Assembly: GCA_002452405.1 (NCBI GenBank)
Contig: DKFP01000004.1
Location: 310,001 to 374,000 of the forward strand
Reading direction: 5' to 3'
DNA: 64,000 bases
Source of the DNA: Deferribacteraceae bacterium UBA6793
GTDB taxonomy: Bacteria > Chrysiogenota > Deferribacteres > Deferribacterales > Geovibrionaceae
Below, piece by piece: positions 51,351-59,680 of this stretch. The notes beneath the pieces are model-generated. The model was not told the origin of the DNA. It searched no databases and was given only the letters and a program-made list of their open reading frames with translations. Position numbers and translations under genes: made by a program. Each line of letters opens with the position of its first letter. Positions within the stretch are counted from its first letter, which is position 1.

Positions 51351-51383
51351 GTGCCGTGCCTGAAAGAGAATCAGGCGCGGCAC
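51351..51383. terminator. Long GC hairpin after the DUF134 gene
   Basis: A stem of about 13 pairs (GTGCCGTGCCTGA / TCAGGCGCGGCAC) with a seven-base loop. No T-run follows on the plus strand; TCTTTTT follows it on the minus strand. It may terminate or stabilise the DUF134 transcript. The remaining bases 51384-51773 are AT-rich and empty. Confidence 0.5.
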
Positions 51384-51773
51384 ACACTTAATATGACACT
51401 CACCTCAGAACCCTTTTGAGCATCTTCTTTTTAAAAAAGGTTAAAAAACCGGCATCTTTCCGTTAAGACCAGACACTGCCGGGCATAAAAAAAACTTTCA
51501 TACTTTTTCATCATTTTTTCACCATAATAATGTAACAATAAATCAATACGTTCAAATAAAACCATATAAGTCCTAATTTAACTGAATTATAACAAAAGAG
51601 AATAAGCACACGTCCGTTTTTTCCGAAGTACACTTAAACATCAAACGATAATACAACTAATTTTAGCCTTTTTATACGAACCACTTAAAGCGTTATATAA
51701 AAATCTAACAACGTTTAAAAACTGACAAAAAAAGCTAAAAATCACTTGCTTAAATGTATGAAAATTTGTATAT

Positions 51774-51788
51774 TGTATACCGTATACA
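51774..51788. promoter_or_regulatory. Operator-like inverted repeat upstream of the Mo oxidoreductase
   Basis: Perfect 15-base inverted repeat TGTATACCGTATACA, 62 bases before the start codon. Two related sites precede the rhodanese lipoprotein gene and one weaker site lies upstream of gltA. Confidence 0.6.
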
Positions 51789-51850
51789 TAGAGATGTATG
51801 AATAGTATTTATAAGATACTTATGTTGTTACACAATCAGGAGGTCCCCCT

Positions 51851-54169
51851 ATGACGCTTTCCGGTATGAATATTAGCCGTAGAAAGTTCCTCGCAGCCTC
51901 AGGCGGTGTTGTTGCGACCGGCCTCGTAGCTGCAAACCTCTCCACTCTGAAAGCAGTGGCTGGCGGACATGCGCCCGCACCTACCGGCGAGAAAGGAGAG
52001 AAGCACATCGCATCCAGCTGCGAAATGTGCGTGAACAAATGCGGTTTCTTCGCTCATGTCGTGGACGGCAGACTTAAAAAACTTAACCCCAATCCTAAGT
52101 TTTTCAAAAGCCGCGCCATGCTCTGCGCAAGAGGAAACGCAGGCGCTGAAGAACCCTATAACCCTGAAAGACTTACCAAACCTCTGCTGCGTGTCGGCGA
52201 AAGAGGCGAGGGAAAATGGAAAGAAATCTCTTATGAAGAGGCATTTAAACTTGTTGCTGAAAAACTGAAAGAATTTAAAGTTAAAAACGAGAACAGATGT
52301 TCCGTTGCTTTCGCATCTTCTGAAGGTTTTCAGGAAGAGATGTTCCAATATCTCGTGCAGTCATACGGTTCAACAAACACCGTACGCCACCCCACTCTCT
52401 GTCTGTCCTCTGTTATTCAGGGATGGTCATCAGTGTACGGCGTATATCCGGATGCAGACCTTAAAAACTCTAAGTTCGTCGTAATGTTCGGTTCTAACAG
52501 AGCGGAAGCAATCGTTACTCCTGACACTATCGACTTTGTTAAATATAAACCCGAAGGCGCGAAACTCATTTATCTTGATCCCCGCTTCACAAATACAGCG
52601 GCAAAAGCTGATAAATGGTATCCTGTTAAACCCGGAACAGACCTTGCGTTCGTTCTCGGTGTTATAAACGTTATCATCACAGAGAAACTGTACGACGCGG
52701 CTTTTGTTGAGCAGTTCTGCGACGGTTTCGCCGACCTTGAGGCAATGATCGCACCCCACACACCCGAATGGGCTGAAAAAGAGTGTGATATCCCCGCTGT
52801 TGAAATCCGCTGGGTTGCAAGAGAATTCGCAAAGGCAGCTCCCGCTGCTGTTGCATACCCCGGCAGAAGAACAAGCTGGTATGTCAACGACGTTTACTTC
52901 CGCAGAGCCTGCGCCATCCTTACGGCAATATGCGGCTGCTGGGATGCTCCCGGCGGTATATGCCCCAAAGCGTCAGTACCGATCAAAAACCTCGACCCGC
53001 TCTTCCCCTATTTCGAAATGACAGACGACCGTATCGATGTTGCGTCATCTGTTAAAAACAAACTGCCTCAGGACAAAAGATCCGACAACATGCCCACTGA
53101 CAGCGTGGCATATCTCGGTGAAAAAGACGGAAGCTGGCTGAGATTCAGAGACGCTATCATCGCGCAGGATCCCTATCCTGTGGAGGCTATGATCGTTTAC
53201 AAACAGAACTTCATCGAAGCAGTTCCGAACCGTGCAAAAACTATGGAAATGCTGAAGAAAATCAAGTTCATGGCTGTTATAGATATTCAGATGACAGAGG
53301 TTGCATATTTCGCAGACCTCGTTATCCCCGAATCAACCTACCTTGAGCGTTGGGATTCAGTTCACAACCTTGCAGGTATATGGCCTATCGCTACATTCCG
53401 TCAGCCCGTTGTTGAGCCTGTTTTCGGAACAAAATCAATGTTCGAAATCGCAGGCGGAATCATCAACGAAATGCTCAAACTCCCCGAACTTTGGGACGAT
53501 GCCGACGAAATGGAAGTTGAAGACTTCAAAATGGACGTTGCAGAGGATATCTTCGGCAAGCCCATGCAGGAATACATCAAACATCAGCTGGCAGACCATC
53601 CCGGCGCATACGAGCAAATGATGAAAGAGGGCGTTTTCTATCTTTCCGATCAAGCCTCATACGGCAAGACACGCAATCCTGAGTTCCGTTTCAAAACAAG
53701 AACCGGAAAAATCGAGCTTGCAAACGTTAAATATGCCGACAAAGGTCTGAGCCCTCTGCCCATCTATGCGGCACCCCGTCAGCCGGAAGCCGGAAAATAC
53801 CGTATGATACTCGGTCGCCACGGTTTCAACACACACACAGGCACACAGAACAACGAATATCTCTGGGAGATCCAGAAAGAGAACGTTATCTGGATAAACA
53901 CTCAGGAAGCCAAAAAACTCGGCGTTATTTCCGGTGACTATGTAACAGTGAAAAGCTCCGTAGGCGAACAGACAATAAAGGTCTTTTCAACTGAGAAGAT
54001 ACGCAAAGACTGCGTATTCTTCGCACATGGCTTCGGACGTCTTTCACCCCAGCTCAGCCTTGTATACAAAAAGGGCGCATCTCAGGCAGCCATTCTTGAG
54101 GACTACCTTGAGCCGATATCAGGCAACGCTGCTATGCACGAAACTTTTGTATCAATCACTAAGGCTTAA
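51851..54169 (+). CDS. Molybdopterin oxidoreductase catalytic subunit (Psr/Phs/Srr-like)
   Basis: 772-residue catalytic subunit of the DMSO reductase superfamily, exported by the TAT system (SRRKFLAAS at 9-17, signal to about 39). [4Fe-4S] ligands C57, C60, C64 and C92 (CEMCVNKC). The Mo ligand is predicted as C184 in HPTLCLSS, as in polysulfide, thiosulfate and selenite reductases rather than nitrate (Asp) or DMSO (Ser) types. The dinucleotide-binding C-terminal domain starts near 635. With the ferredoxin and NrfD subunits it would reduce a sulfur or selenium oxyanion/polysulfide with quinol electrons on the periplasmic side. GGAGG lies seven bases upstream. The true substrate cannot be told from sequence. 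Confidence 0.92.
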   Translation: MTLSGMNISRRKFLAASGGVVATGLVAANLSTLKAVAGGHAPAPTGEKGEKHIASSCEMCVNKCGFFAHVVDGRLKKLNPNPKFFKSRAMLCARGNAGAEEPYNPERLTKPLLRVGERGEGKWKEISYEEAFKLVAEKLKEFKVKNENRCSVAFASSEGFQEEMFQYLVQSYGSTNTVRHPTLCLSSVIQGWSSVYGVYPDADLKNSKFVVMFGSNRAEAIVTPDTIDFVKYKPEGAKLIYLDPRFTNTAAKADKWYPVKPGTDLAFVLGVINVIITEKLYDAAFVEQFCDGFADLEAMIAPHTPEWAEKECDIPAVEIRWVAREFAKAAPAAVAYPGRRTSWYVNDVYFRRACAILTAICGCWDAPGGICPKASVPIKNLDPLFPYFEMTDDRIDVASSVKNKLPQDKRSDNMPTDSVAYLGEKDGSWLRFRDAIIAQDPYPVEAMIVYKQNFIEAVPNRAKTMEMLKKIKFMAVIDIQMTEVAYFADLVIPESTYLERWDSVHNLAGIWPIATFRQPVVEPVFGTKSMFEIAGGIINEMLKLPELWDDADEMEVEDFKMDVAEDIFGKPMQEYIKHQLADHPGAYEQMMKEGVFYLSDQASYGKTRNPEFRFKTRTGKIELANVKYADKGLSPLPIYAAPRQPEAGKYRMILGRHGFNTHTGTQNNEYLWEIQKENVIWINTQEAKKLGVISGDYVTVKSSVGEQTIKVFSTEKIRKDCVFFAHGFGRLSPQLSLVYKKGASQAAILEDYLEPISGNAAMHETFVSITKA

Positions 54170-54180
54170 TGGAGGCTGAA

Positions 54181-54738
54181 ATGAGTCAGAAAAAATACGG
54201 AATCGTATTAGATGCTAAAAACTGCCTTAACTGCAAGGCGTGTACAGTCGCCTGTAAGTTTGAAAACGGCGTTGAAGTTGGCGACGAGCAATACAGAATC
54301 TGGGTTGCGGAAAAAGACCTGAAAGGTACATACCCCAACCTGCGTCTGGATTTTGAACCCTCACAGTGTCAGCACTGCGAAAACACACCCTGTGCAAGCG
54401 TCTGCCCCACAAGTGCAACGTACAAAACAGACGAGGGAGTGGTTCTCATTGACTATAAAAAATGCATCATCTGCAAAGCGTGCATGACAGCTTGTCCCTA
54501 TGATGCAAGATTCGTCAGTGAGGTTCACCACGCTATCGAAAAATGTACTTTCTGCTATCACAGACTCCCCGAAGGCAGAGAACCCGCGTGCGTGGAAACA
54601 TGCCCCACAAAGGTAAGGGTGTTCGGCGACCTGAACGACCCCAATTCAAAAGCTGCGAAGCTGCTGGCAAAGCATGATACATATCAGCTCAAGCCGGAGA
54701 AAAACACTAGACCCAGACTGTTCTACATAATCAAGTAA
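54181..54738 (+). CDS. Four-cluster ferredoxin subunit (electron transfer, B subunit)
   Basis: About 185 residues of the DmsB/PsrB type: four cysteine groups, CLNCKACTVAC, CQHCENTPCASVC, CIICKACMTAC and CTFCYHRL...CVETC, for four [4Fe-4S] clusters. Carries electrons from the NrfD membrane subunit to the Mo subunit. ATG 54181 has GGAGG five bases before it; an ATG 12 bases upstream overlaps the catalytic gene stop but lacks a site. Directly follows the catalytic subunit gene. Confidence 0.94.
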   Translation: MSQKKYGIVLDAKNCLNCKACTVACKFENGVEVGDEQYRIWVAEKDLKGTYPNLRLDFEPSQCQHCENTPCASVCPTSATYKTDEGVVLIDYKKCIICKACMTACPYDARFVSEVHHAIEKCTFCYHRLPEGREPACVETCPTKVRVFGDLNDPNSKAAKLLAKHDTYQLKPEKNTRPRLFYIIK

Positions 54739-54753
54739 GGTCGGAGGAAAGTA

Positions 54754-55977
54754 ATGTCAGCTCACGATACTGAAACAAAACAAGGACTGGTATCAGCAAT
54801 TAAAAGTCTGATAACCTTCAATAAAGATATCCCCGTCATGCCGCTGATCATCATCGGTCTGGTTCTCGCGGGTATAGGCGCTGTTACGGCTGTGATAGTG
54901 TTCATAAAAGGTCACGAAGCGGTTTACGCGGTCAACCGTGAGGTGCCGTGGGGTATGCTCATCGGTACATACGCGTATTTCGTTATCACATCAACAGGTC
55001 TCGCCTTCATCGGCGGTCTTGGACACGCGTTCGGATTTGAAAACTTCGCAAAGATAGGCAGACGTATAGTCGTTCTTGCAACGCTCGTTCTGCTCGCAGG
55101 TTTCACACAGATCCTGATGGAACTGGGTCACCCCATACGCATGATAATCTGGATGATGCTTTCACCCAACTTCACAGCTCCTATCCTTTGGATGGGCGTA
55201 TTCTACTCAATAGAACTCGTTATCCTCGCTCTGGAGCTTTACTACGCTTTCAAAGCACACCCCACTGAAAAAGACCACAAAACCGCAGCTATGCTTGGTT
55301 TCGCGGCTATGGTGGTCGGTACGCTGGCAACAAGCAACCTCGGTTTCGTGTTCGGTTCACTCACCGCACGTCCCTGGCTGTACGGCGTCCACTTCCCTCT
55401 GTTCCTGGTTGTTTCCGGCATAACAGCGGGCGCGGCGCTCCTTATGCTTGTGCATAACATTGCGTACAAATTCAGCATCCCCGAAGAATACAAACCCTCC
55501 ATGGACGCACTTGCAAAACTCATGGGCGGCGGTATCGGCATAATGATGCTTATGTACCTGTGGAAGTTCCTCACATCTATCTTCACACAGCCTATCGGTT
55601 CATATGAGTCTGCAATGGCACTCATCGCAGGACCTCTGGCTGCTAACTTCTGGATTGGCGAGATGCTTCTTGCGGTCATCATTCCCCTTGTTATCCTTCT
55701 TACAGCAAAGGGAAGCACAAAAAAATACGGCATCGCAGGTCTTGTCTTCATGATAGGTCTGTACTTCACAAGAGTTAACTACATTGTCGCAGGTCAGATG
55801 CCCGTTATGCGTAAAGCGACAGACGGTTCCGGTGTACACGCCGACCTTTCTGGTCTCGGCATATACTCTCCCTCAATGGGCGAGTGGGGAATATTCCTTC
55901 TTGGAATCGGCGTTGCCATGGTTCTCTATTTCAGCGCTGAAAAGTTCCTCGACCTTAAAACACCTGAACATCACTAA
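54754..55977 (+). CDS. NrfD/PsrC-type membrane anchor subunit
   Basis: 407 residues with about nine to ten membrane helices, first after a 30-residue cytoplasmic start; the PsrC/NrfD family binds quinol and passes electrons to the ferredoxin subunit. GHAFGFENFAKIGRR, ELGHPIRMIIWMML and ILWMGVFYSIELV are family-typical. 407 residues fits the long PsrC/HybB-like forms. The start is 15 bases after the ferredoxin stop, so all three subunits share one transcript. Confidence 0.93.
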   Translation: MSAHDTETKQGLVSAIKSLITFNKDIPVMPLIIIGLVLAGIGAVTAVIVFIKGHEAVYAVNREVPWGMLIGTYAYFVITSTGLAFIGGLGHAFGFENFAKIGRRIVVLATLVLLAGFTQILMELGHPIRMIIWMMLSPNFTAPILWMGVFYSIELVILALELYYAFKAHPTEKDHKTAAMLGFAAMVVGTLATSNLGFVFGSLTARPWLYGVHFPLFLVVSGITAGAALLMLVHNIAYKFSIPEEYKPSMDALAKLMGGGIGIMMLMYLWKFLTSIFTQPIGSYESAMALIAGPLAANFWIGEMLLAVIIPLVILLTAKGSTKKYGIAGLVFMIGLYFTRVNYIVAGQMPVMRKATDGSGVHADLSGLGIYSPSMGEWGIFLLGIGVAMVLYFSAEKFLDLKTPEHH

Positions 55978-55995
55978 GATATTCACAAACTAATG

Positions 55996-56030
55996 AAAAA
56001 GGCGGTCTTCGGATCGCCTTTTTTTTTCTT
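55996..56030 (+). terminator. Terminator of the Mo-oxidoreductase operon
   Basis: Stem AAAAAGGCGGTC / GATCGCCTTTTT with a TTCG tetraloop and a T9 run; it ends the operon before the rhodanese lipoprotein gene. Confidence 0.9.
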
Positions 56031-56034
56031 TAAA

Positions 56035-56051
56035 TTGTATACATTATACAA
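56035..56051. promoter_or_regulatory. Operator-like inverted repeat, rhodanese promoter, site 1
   Basis: TTGTATACATTATACAA, seven-base arms around CAT, matching the motif before the catalytic subunit gene. It lies 222 bases before the rhodanese start. The surrounding 56052-56272 is AT-rich and has no gene. Confidence 0.5.
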
Positions 56052-56163
56052 TATGCATTGAAAAATATATTCAGATGTGTATAATCAAAACATCAGTTGA
56101 TACTCGCAAAAAAGTTTCTAAATTTTTATTTCATTAATAACAAAGCTAAATATGAATGAATAT

Positions 56164-56178
56164 TGTATTCAGTATACA
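56164..56178. promoter_or_regulatory. Operator-like inverted repeat, rhodanese promoter, site 2
   Basis: TGTATTCAGTATACA, one mismatch from a perfect inverted repeat, 95 bases upstream of the rhodanese start codon. Confidence 0.5.
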
Positions 56179-56272
56179 GAATATATGTATTTTTGAATAT
56201 CAATATACATAAGAAACAAACTATGTTTGAGATTGTGGACAACAGTGCATTAGAAACGTTGGAGGTTATTTT

Positions 56273-57490
56273 ATGCGTTTTATGAGCAGACTGTTTATGG
56301 TACTCTCGCTGATTGCGGCTCTTTTTGTTATGGGCTGCGGAGAAGCAGCAAAAGCTCCCGCCGCACCTGCCAAAGCCGCCGAGGCAGCAAGCGTTGCCGA
56401 CATGGCAAAAGCTGCCAAGATTGAATTGGTCAAATTCGACGAGGTCAACAAGATAGTTGGCAACGGCGTCTATGACAAAACCAGAGGAACACTCGTTGAT
56501 GCGCGTCCCGCAAAAGTTTACGCTGCATCACACATCCCCACAGCCTTCCTTATGTCAGACACAGCTATTGCTGACTTCTGGCCTGCATTCGAAAAACTCG
56601 GTCTCGCAAAGGATTCCTACATCGTCACATACTGCGGCGGTGTGAAATGCGAAAAATCGCTTATCGTTGCAAAATACCTGAAAGAACAAGGATACACCAA
56701 TGTTAAAATGTATCTTGACGGTATGCCCGACTGGGAAAAAAAGAACTATGGCGAGATAACCATAGACACAGCCAAAAAATTCTTTGACAACGGCAAAGCA
56801 GTTTTCATAGACGCACGCCCTGCAAAGATTTTTGCAAAAGGCTCCATCCCCGGTTCAGTAAGTATTCCCGATACAGAGTGGGAAACAGCCAAAGCTAACC
56901 TCCCTGCTGACAAAGAAGCCCTTTACATCCCATATTGCGGCGGATTTAAGTGCGAAAAATCCCATTTTGTAGCAGAGCAGATGTTTAAACTCGGCTATAA
57001 AAAAGTTGAAGTTTATGCAGGCGGCGTTCCCGAATGGCAGGCAGCCGGCTACCCCATCGCTCCCTCAGGCAAAGTTGCGGCGCCCGCTGAAGCACCCAAA
57101 GCTGCCGCTCCCGCTGCAGCAGCAACAGGTCTTCCCCAAGGCGATGAAGCCGGTATCGTAAGCACTGAATATTTCATGAGCACTATTGCAGACGCTTCTA
57201 AAAAACCTGCAAACGTTACAGTTGTTGACGTGCGCAACGCAAACGAACTGACCGACGGAGTTTTCCCCGGCTCAATCAACGTTTCTTCCAAAGAAACTGC
57301 GAAAGGATGCGACGCTTTCGTTTCTCAGCTTCCCAAAACAGGCTACGTTGTTTTCCATTGTGCATCCGGCGGACGCGCTATGGAAGTTTATGACTTCCTG
57401 AAAGATAAATGCAAACTGTCCGACATCTCAAGATTCTACTATCTTGACGCATATGTTAACTGTGCGGGCGGTAAATGTACTGCTAAGTAA
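56273..57490 (+). CDS. Lipoprotein with three rhodanese domains
   Basis: 405 residues, lipobox VMGC at 19-22, then an Ala/Pro-rich linker. Rhodanese domain 1 (about 50-160) has the loop YCGGVKCEKS, domain 2 (about 165-275) YCGGFKCEKS, and domain 3 (about 300-400) HCASGGRAME; an Ala/Pro linker lies at 268-298. Domains 1 and 2 have a second Cys four residues after the catalytic one. In Wolinella the rhodanese Sud hands polysulfide to Psr, and rhodanese genes accompany selenite reductase; the gene, next to the operon and sharing its operator motif, fits such a role. GGAGG lies upstream of the ATG. Confidence 0.9.
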   Translation: MRFMSRLFMVLSLIAALFVMGCGEAAKAPAAPAKAAEAASVADMAKAAKIELVKFDEVNKIVGNGVYDKTRGTLVDARPAKVYAASHIPTAFLMSDTAIADFWPAFEKLGLAKDSYIVTYCGGVKCEKSLIVAKYLKEQGYTNVKMYLDGMPDWEKKNYGEITIDTAKKFFDNGKAVFIDARPAKIFAKGSIPGSVSIPDTEWETAKANLPADKEALYIPYCGGFKCEKSHFVAEQMFKLGYKKVEVYAGGVPEWQAAGYPIAPSGKVAAPAEAPKAAAPAAAATGLPQGDEAGIVSTEYFMSTIADASKKPANVTVVDVRNANELTDGVFPGSINVSSKETAKGCDAFVSQLPKTGYVVFHCASGGRAMEVYDFLKDKCKLSDISRFYYLDAYVNCAGGKCTAK

Positions 57491-57512
57491 TCAGGACGAT
57501 ATTTCGTCTTTA

Positions 57513-57538
57513 AAAGGCGGGGCTTATGCTCCGCCTTT
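57513..57538 (+). terminator. Terminator of the rhodanese lipoprotein gene
   Basis: Stem AAAGGCGG / CCGCCTTT with a ten-base loop, 22 bases after the stop. Confidence 0.75.
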
Positions 57539-57567
57539 CAGGTTGTTGACAAAGTATAAAATAGACG

Positions 57568-57656
57568 AGATCGCTTCGTCGCGACGCTTCTCGCGAAGAC
57601 GTAAGTTGCTGTCATTGCGAGGAAGCCTATCGGCTGACGCGGCAATCTCATTGGTT
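57568..57656. repeat. Dispersed palindromic repeat, copy 6
   Basis: GACGAGATCGCTTCGTCG to GACGCGGCAATCTCATTGG, of the CATTGCGAGGAAGCC subfamily and close to copy 4. Lies between two terminators. Confidence 0.75.
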
Positions 57657-57682
57657 TTAAATTGTTTGTCAGCAGTCTGAGG

Positions 57683-57711
57683 GGCGGAGGCTGAAACCTC
57701 CGCCTTTTTTT
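57683..57711 (+). terminator. Second terminator upstream of the enoyl-CoA hydratase gene
   Basis: Stem GGCGGAGG / CCTCCGCC followed by T7; it may be a second stop for the rhodanese transcript. Confidence 0.8.
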
Positions 57712-57772
57712 ATGCTTGTTCCTTCTGATAAAATCGTTATAATATAACATAGTTTTAGCAGGAGGAAAAAAT

Positions 57773-58549
57773 ATGAGCAATTCTGTAATCATCACTGAAA
57801 AATCCGGTCATAAAGGCTACATCATTCTCAACCGCCCCGACGCATACAACACATTTTCTGAAGAGTTCGCACTCCTGCTTAACAAGGCTCTGGAGGATTT
57901 CGACAGGGATGATGAAGTCCGTGTGGTGATAGTTAAAAACAACGGAAAACATTTTTCTACGGGTATAGATCTGCATGAGCTTGAAAAAGTTGAAGATTCA
58001 AAACTGCTTGAGTTCATATCCCTGATGGACAGGCACAACCACACCATCGCAAATATGAGAACCCCTGTTCTGTCCTCCGTTAAAGGCTACTGCGTTGCCA
58101 ATGGCGCAAGTCTCAGCTTCGGATGCGACCTCACAATATCAGCGGAATCGGCACGGTTCGGCACAACGGCGGTGAATATCGGGCTGATATGTACAGGTCC
58201 GGGAGTGCCGCTTTCAAAACTGGTCAGTAAGAAAAAAGCAATGGAGATGATACTTCTGGGCGATCAGCTCACGGCACAGCAAGCGCTTGAGCTTGGACTT
58301 GTGAACTGGGTGGTACCGGACGACGAACTTGAGGCGAAAACGGAGGAGATAGCCGATAAACTGGCATCTAAAAGCCCGTTGGCTGTGGCGGCTGGCAAAA
58401 TAGGACTGAGTGCGACATACGACATGGGATTTCATGCGTCCATAGATAACGGTTCAAAGGTTTTTGCAGGACTCTGCGCAACGGAGGACGCTGCCGAGGG
58501 CATCCGTGCCTTCCTCGAAAAGCGCAAAGCCGAGTGGAAACTTAGATAA
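57773..58549 (+). CDS. Enoyl-CoA hydratase/isomerase family protein
   Basis: Crotonase-fold protein, 258 residues. HFSTGIDLHELEK near 63 and the oxyanion segment VKGYCVANGASLSFGCDL near 105 are typical, with GTTAVNIGLICTGPG following. The catalytic Glu pair of true hydratases is not clear, so substrate and reaction (hydration or isomerisation) are open. GGAGG precedes the ATG. It stands alone between terminators. Confidence 0.88.
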   Translation: MSNSVIITEKSGHKGYIILNRPDAYNTFSEEFALLLNKALEDFDRDDEVRVVIVKNNGKHFSTGIDLHELEKVEDSKLLEFISLMDRHNHTIANMRTPVLSSVKGYCVANGASLSFGCDLTISAESARFGTTAVNIGLICTGPGVPLSKLVSKKKAMEMILLGDQLTAQQALELGLVNWVVPDDELEAKTEEIADKLASKSPLAVAAGKIGLSATYDMGFHASIDNGSKVFAGLCATEDAAEGIRAFLEKRKAEWKLR

Positions 58550-58555
58550 AAAAAT

Positions 58556-58574
58556 GGCGGGGGCTTGCCCCGCC
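58556..58574. terminator. Bidirectional terminator between convergent genes
   Basis: Stem GGCGGGG / CCCCGCC between the enoyl-CoA hydratase and rmuC stops, touching the rmuC stop. Confidence 0.65.
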
Positions 58575-59680
58575 TATTCTATCTCCAAACCTTTCTCTTT
58601 CCTTAAACTGTCTATCTTTTCCAATGGTCTTTCGAGCTGTTTTGTTCGGGTGGTGGTGAGCGCCTCGAACTCTTTCTTAACATCGTCTATACGCTTACCC
58701 AGTGTTTCGAACTTATCCGTAAACATCCGCCACTGCTTATAAAATTCGCTGAACAGTTTCAGCATATCCGCGGAAGTGCTTTCGAACGCGAAGTTCTCCA
58801 CAGACTGTCTGATAACAGCCAGCACGGCAAACAGAGACATGGGCGATGTCAGCACCACGCCGTTTGACAGCGCGAAATCCATAACCGTGTCGTCGTTCTC
58901 GTATATAAACTCGTATACGCTCTCATTTGGGATGAACAGCAGGACAACGTCCAGAGTGTTTTCACCTCTGTCAACATATCCTCTGTCTTTAACGTCCTTT
59001 ATCTTAGTTTTAACGTCCTTCATAAACATTTTCAGACAGGCATCCCGTTCCGTACCCTCCGTCTGGTAATACCTCACATAGTTATCCAGCGGGAACTTCA
59101 CGTCCATGTTCAGCACCATGCCTTTCGGCATAAAGAACGTGAAATCCGGTCTGCTGCCGTTCTTCATAGTCTGCTGTTCTTTATAGTTGACCGTCTCTAT
59201 CATACCCGCAGCGCGGATTATGTCCAGCGCCATGCGTTCGCCCCATCTGCCCCTTTCGGCGGATGAAGACAGCGCGCGGTTAAGGTCATTTGCAACATCC
59301 GTAAGCCGTTCCGTCTGCCGCACGGTTCCTTTTATCTGTTCCGAAATCTCGGCAAATTTCGATTCCCTGTCTTTTTCCATCGAGTTCATGAAAACCTGTA
59401 ATTTCTCAAGGCTTTCTTTCATATTCACAAGCTGGGCGTCGATAAGCTCTTTTTTACCTTCAAGCTGACGCTCGCCCTCGCCTGTTTTCGCGTCCAGTGT
59501 GACTTTAGCCAGCCTGATAAATTCTTCGGAATTGCGGGAAAGGCTATCCATGGACACCTGCGCGAACACGTTTTTAAGCCCCTCTTCCATCTCCTGTTCC
59601 CTTCGACGCAGAAAATATGCCGCGGCAAAACCGCAAATACATCCTACGATAAAGGTTATGGCAGCAAATAGATACGTCAT
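58574..59680 (-). CDS. rmuC: DNA recombination protein RmuC
   Basis: RmuC family, 368 residues: one N-terminal membrane helix (about 5-24), a coiled coil (about 40-150), and the C-terminal nuclease-like RmuC domain starting near 165 with GRWGERMALDIIRAAGM and NGSRPDFTFFMPKG, then MDVKFPLDNYVRYY and VLLFIPNESVYEFI. Limits inversions at short repeats in E. coli; now also linked to defence. Starts 4 bases inside cbiC end, cotranscribed with cobalamin genes. Confidence 0.93.
   Translation of the reverse strand: MTYLFAAITFIVGCICGFAAAYFLRRREQEMEEGLKNVFAQVSMDSLSRNSEEFIRLAKVTLDAKTGEGERQLEGKKELIDAQLVNMKESLEKLQVFMNSMEKDRESKFAEISEQIKGTVRQTERLTDVANDLNRALSSSAERGRWGERMALDIIRAAGMIETVNYKEQQTMKNGSRPDFTFFMPKGMVLNMDVKFPLDNYVRYYQTEGTERDACLKMFMKDVKTKIKDVKDRGYVDRGENTLDVVLLFIPNESVYEFIYENDDTVMDFALSNGVVLTSPMSLFAVLAVIRQSVENFAFESTSADMLKLFSEFYKQWRMFTDKFETLGKRIDDVKKEFEALTTTRTKQLERPLEKIDSLRKEKGLEIE

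Noticed and set aside
51851..54169. Assignment of the Mo enzyme as arsenate reductase ArrA or tetrathionate reductase TtrA
   Set aside because: Both have Cys-type sites too, but length (772), the gene order A-B-C with NrfD and the rhodanese/TorD neighbours fit Psr/Phs/Srr better; not excluded.
57773..58549. Beta-oxidation operon
   Set aside because: The enoyl-CoA hydratase-like gene stands alone between terminators with no other fatty-acid genes.
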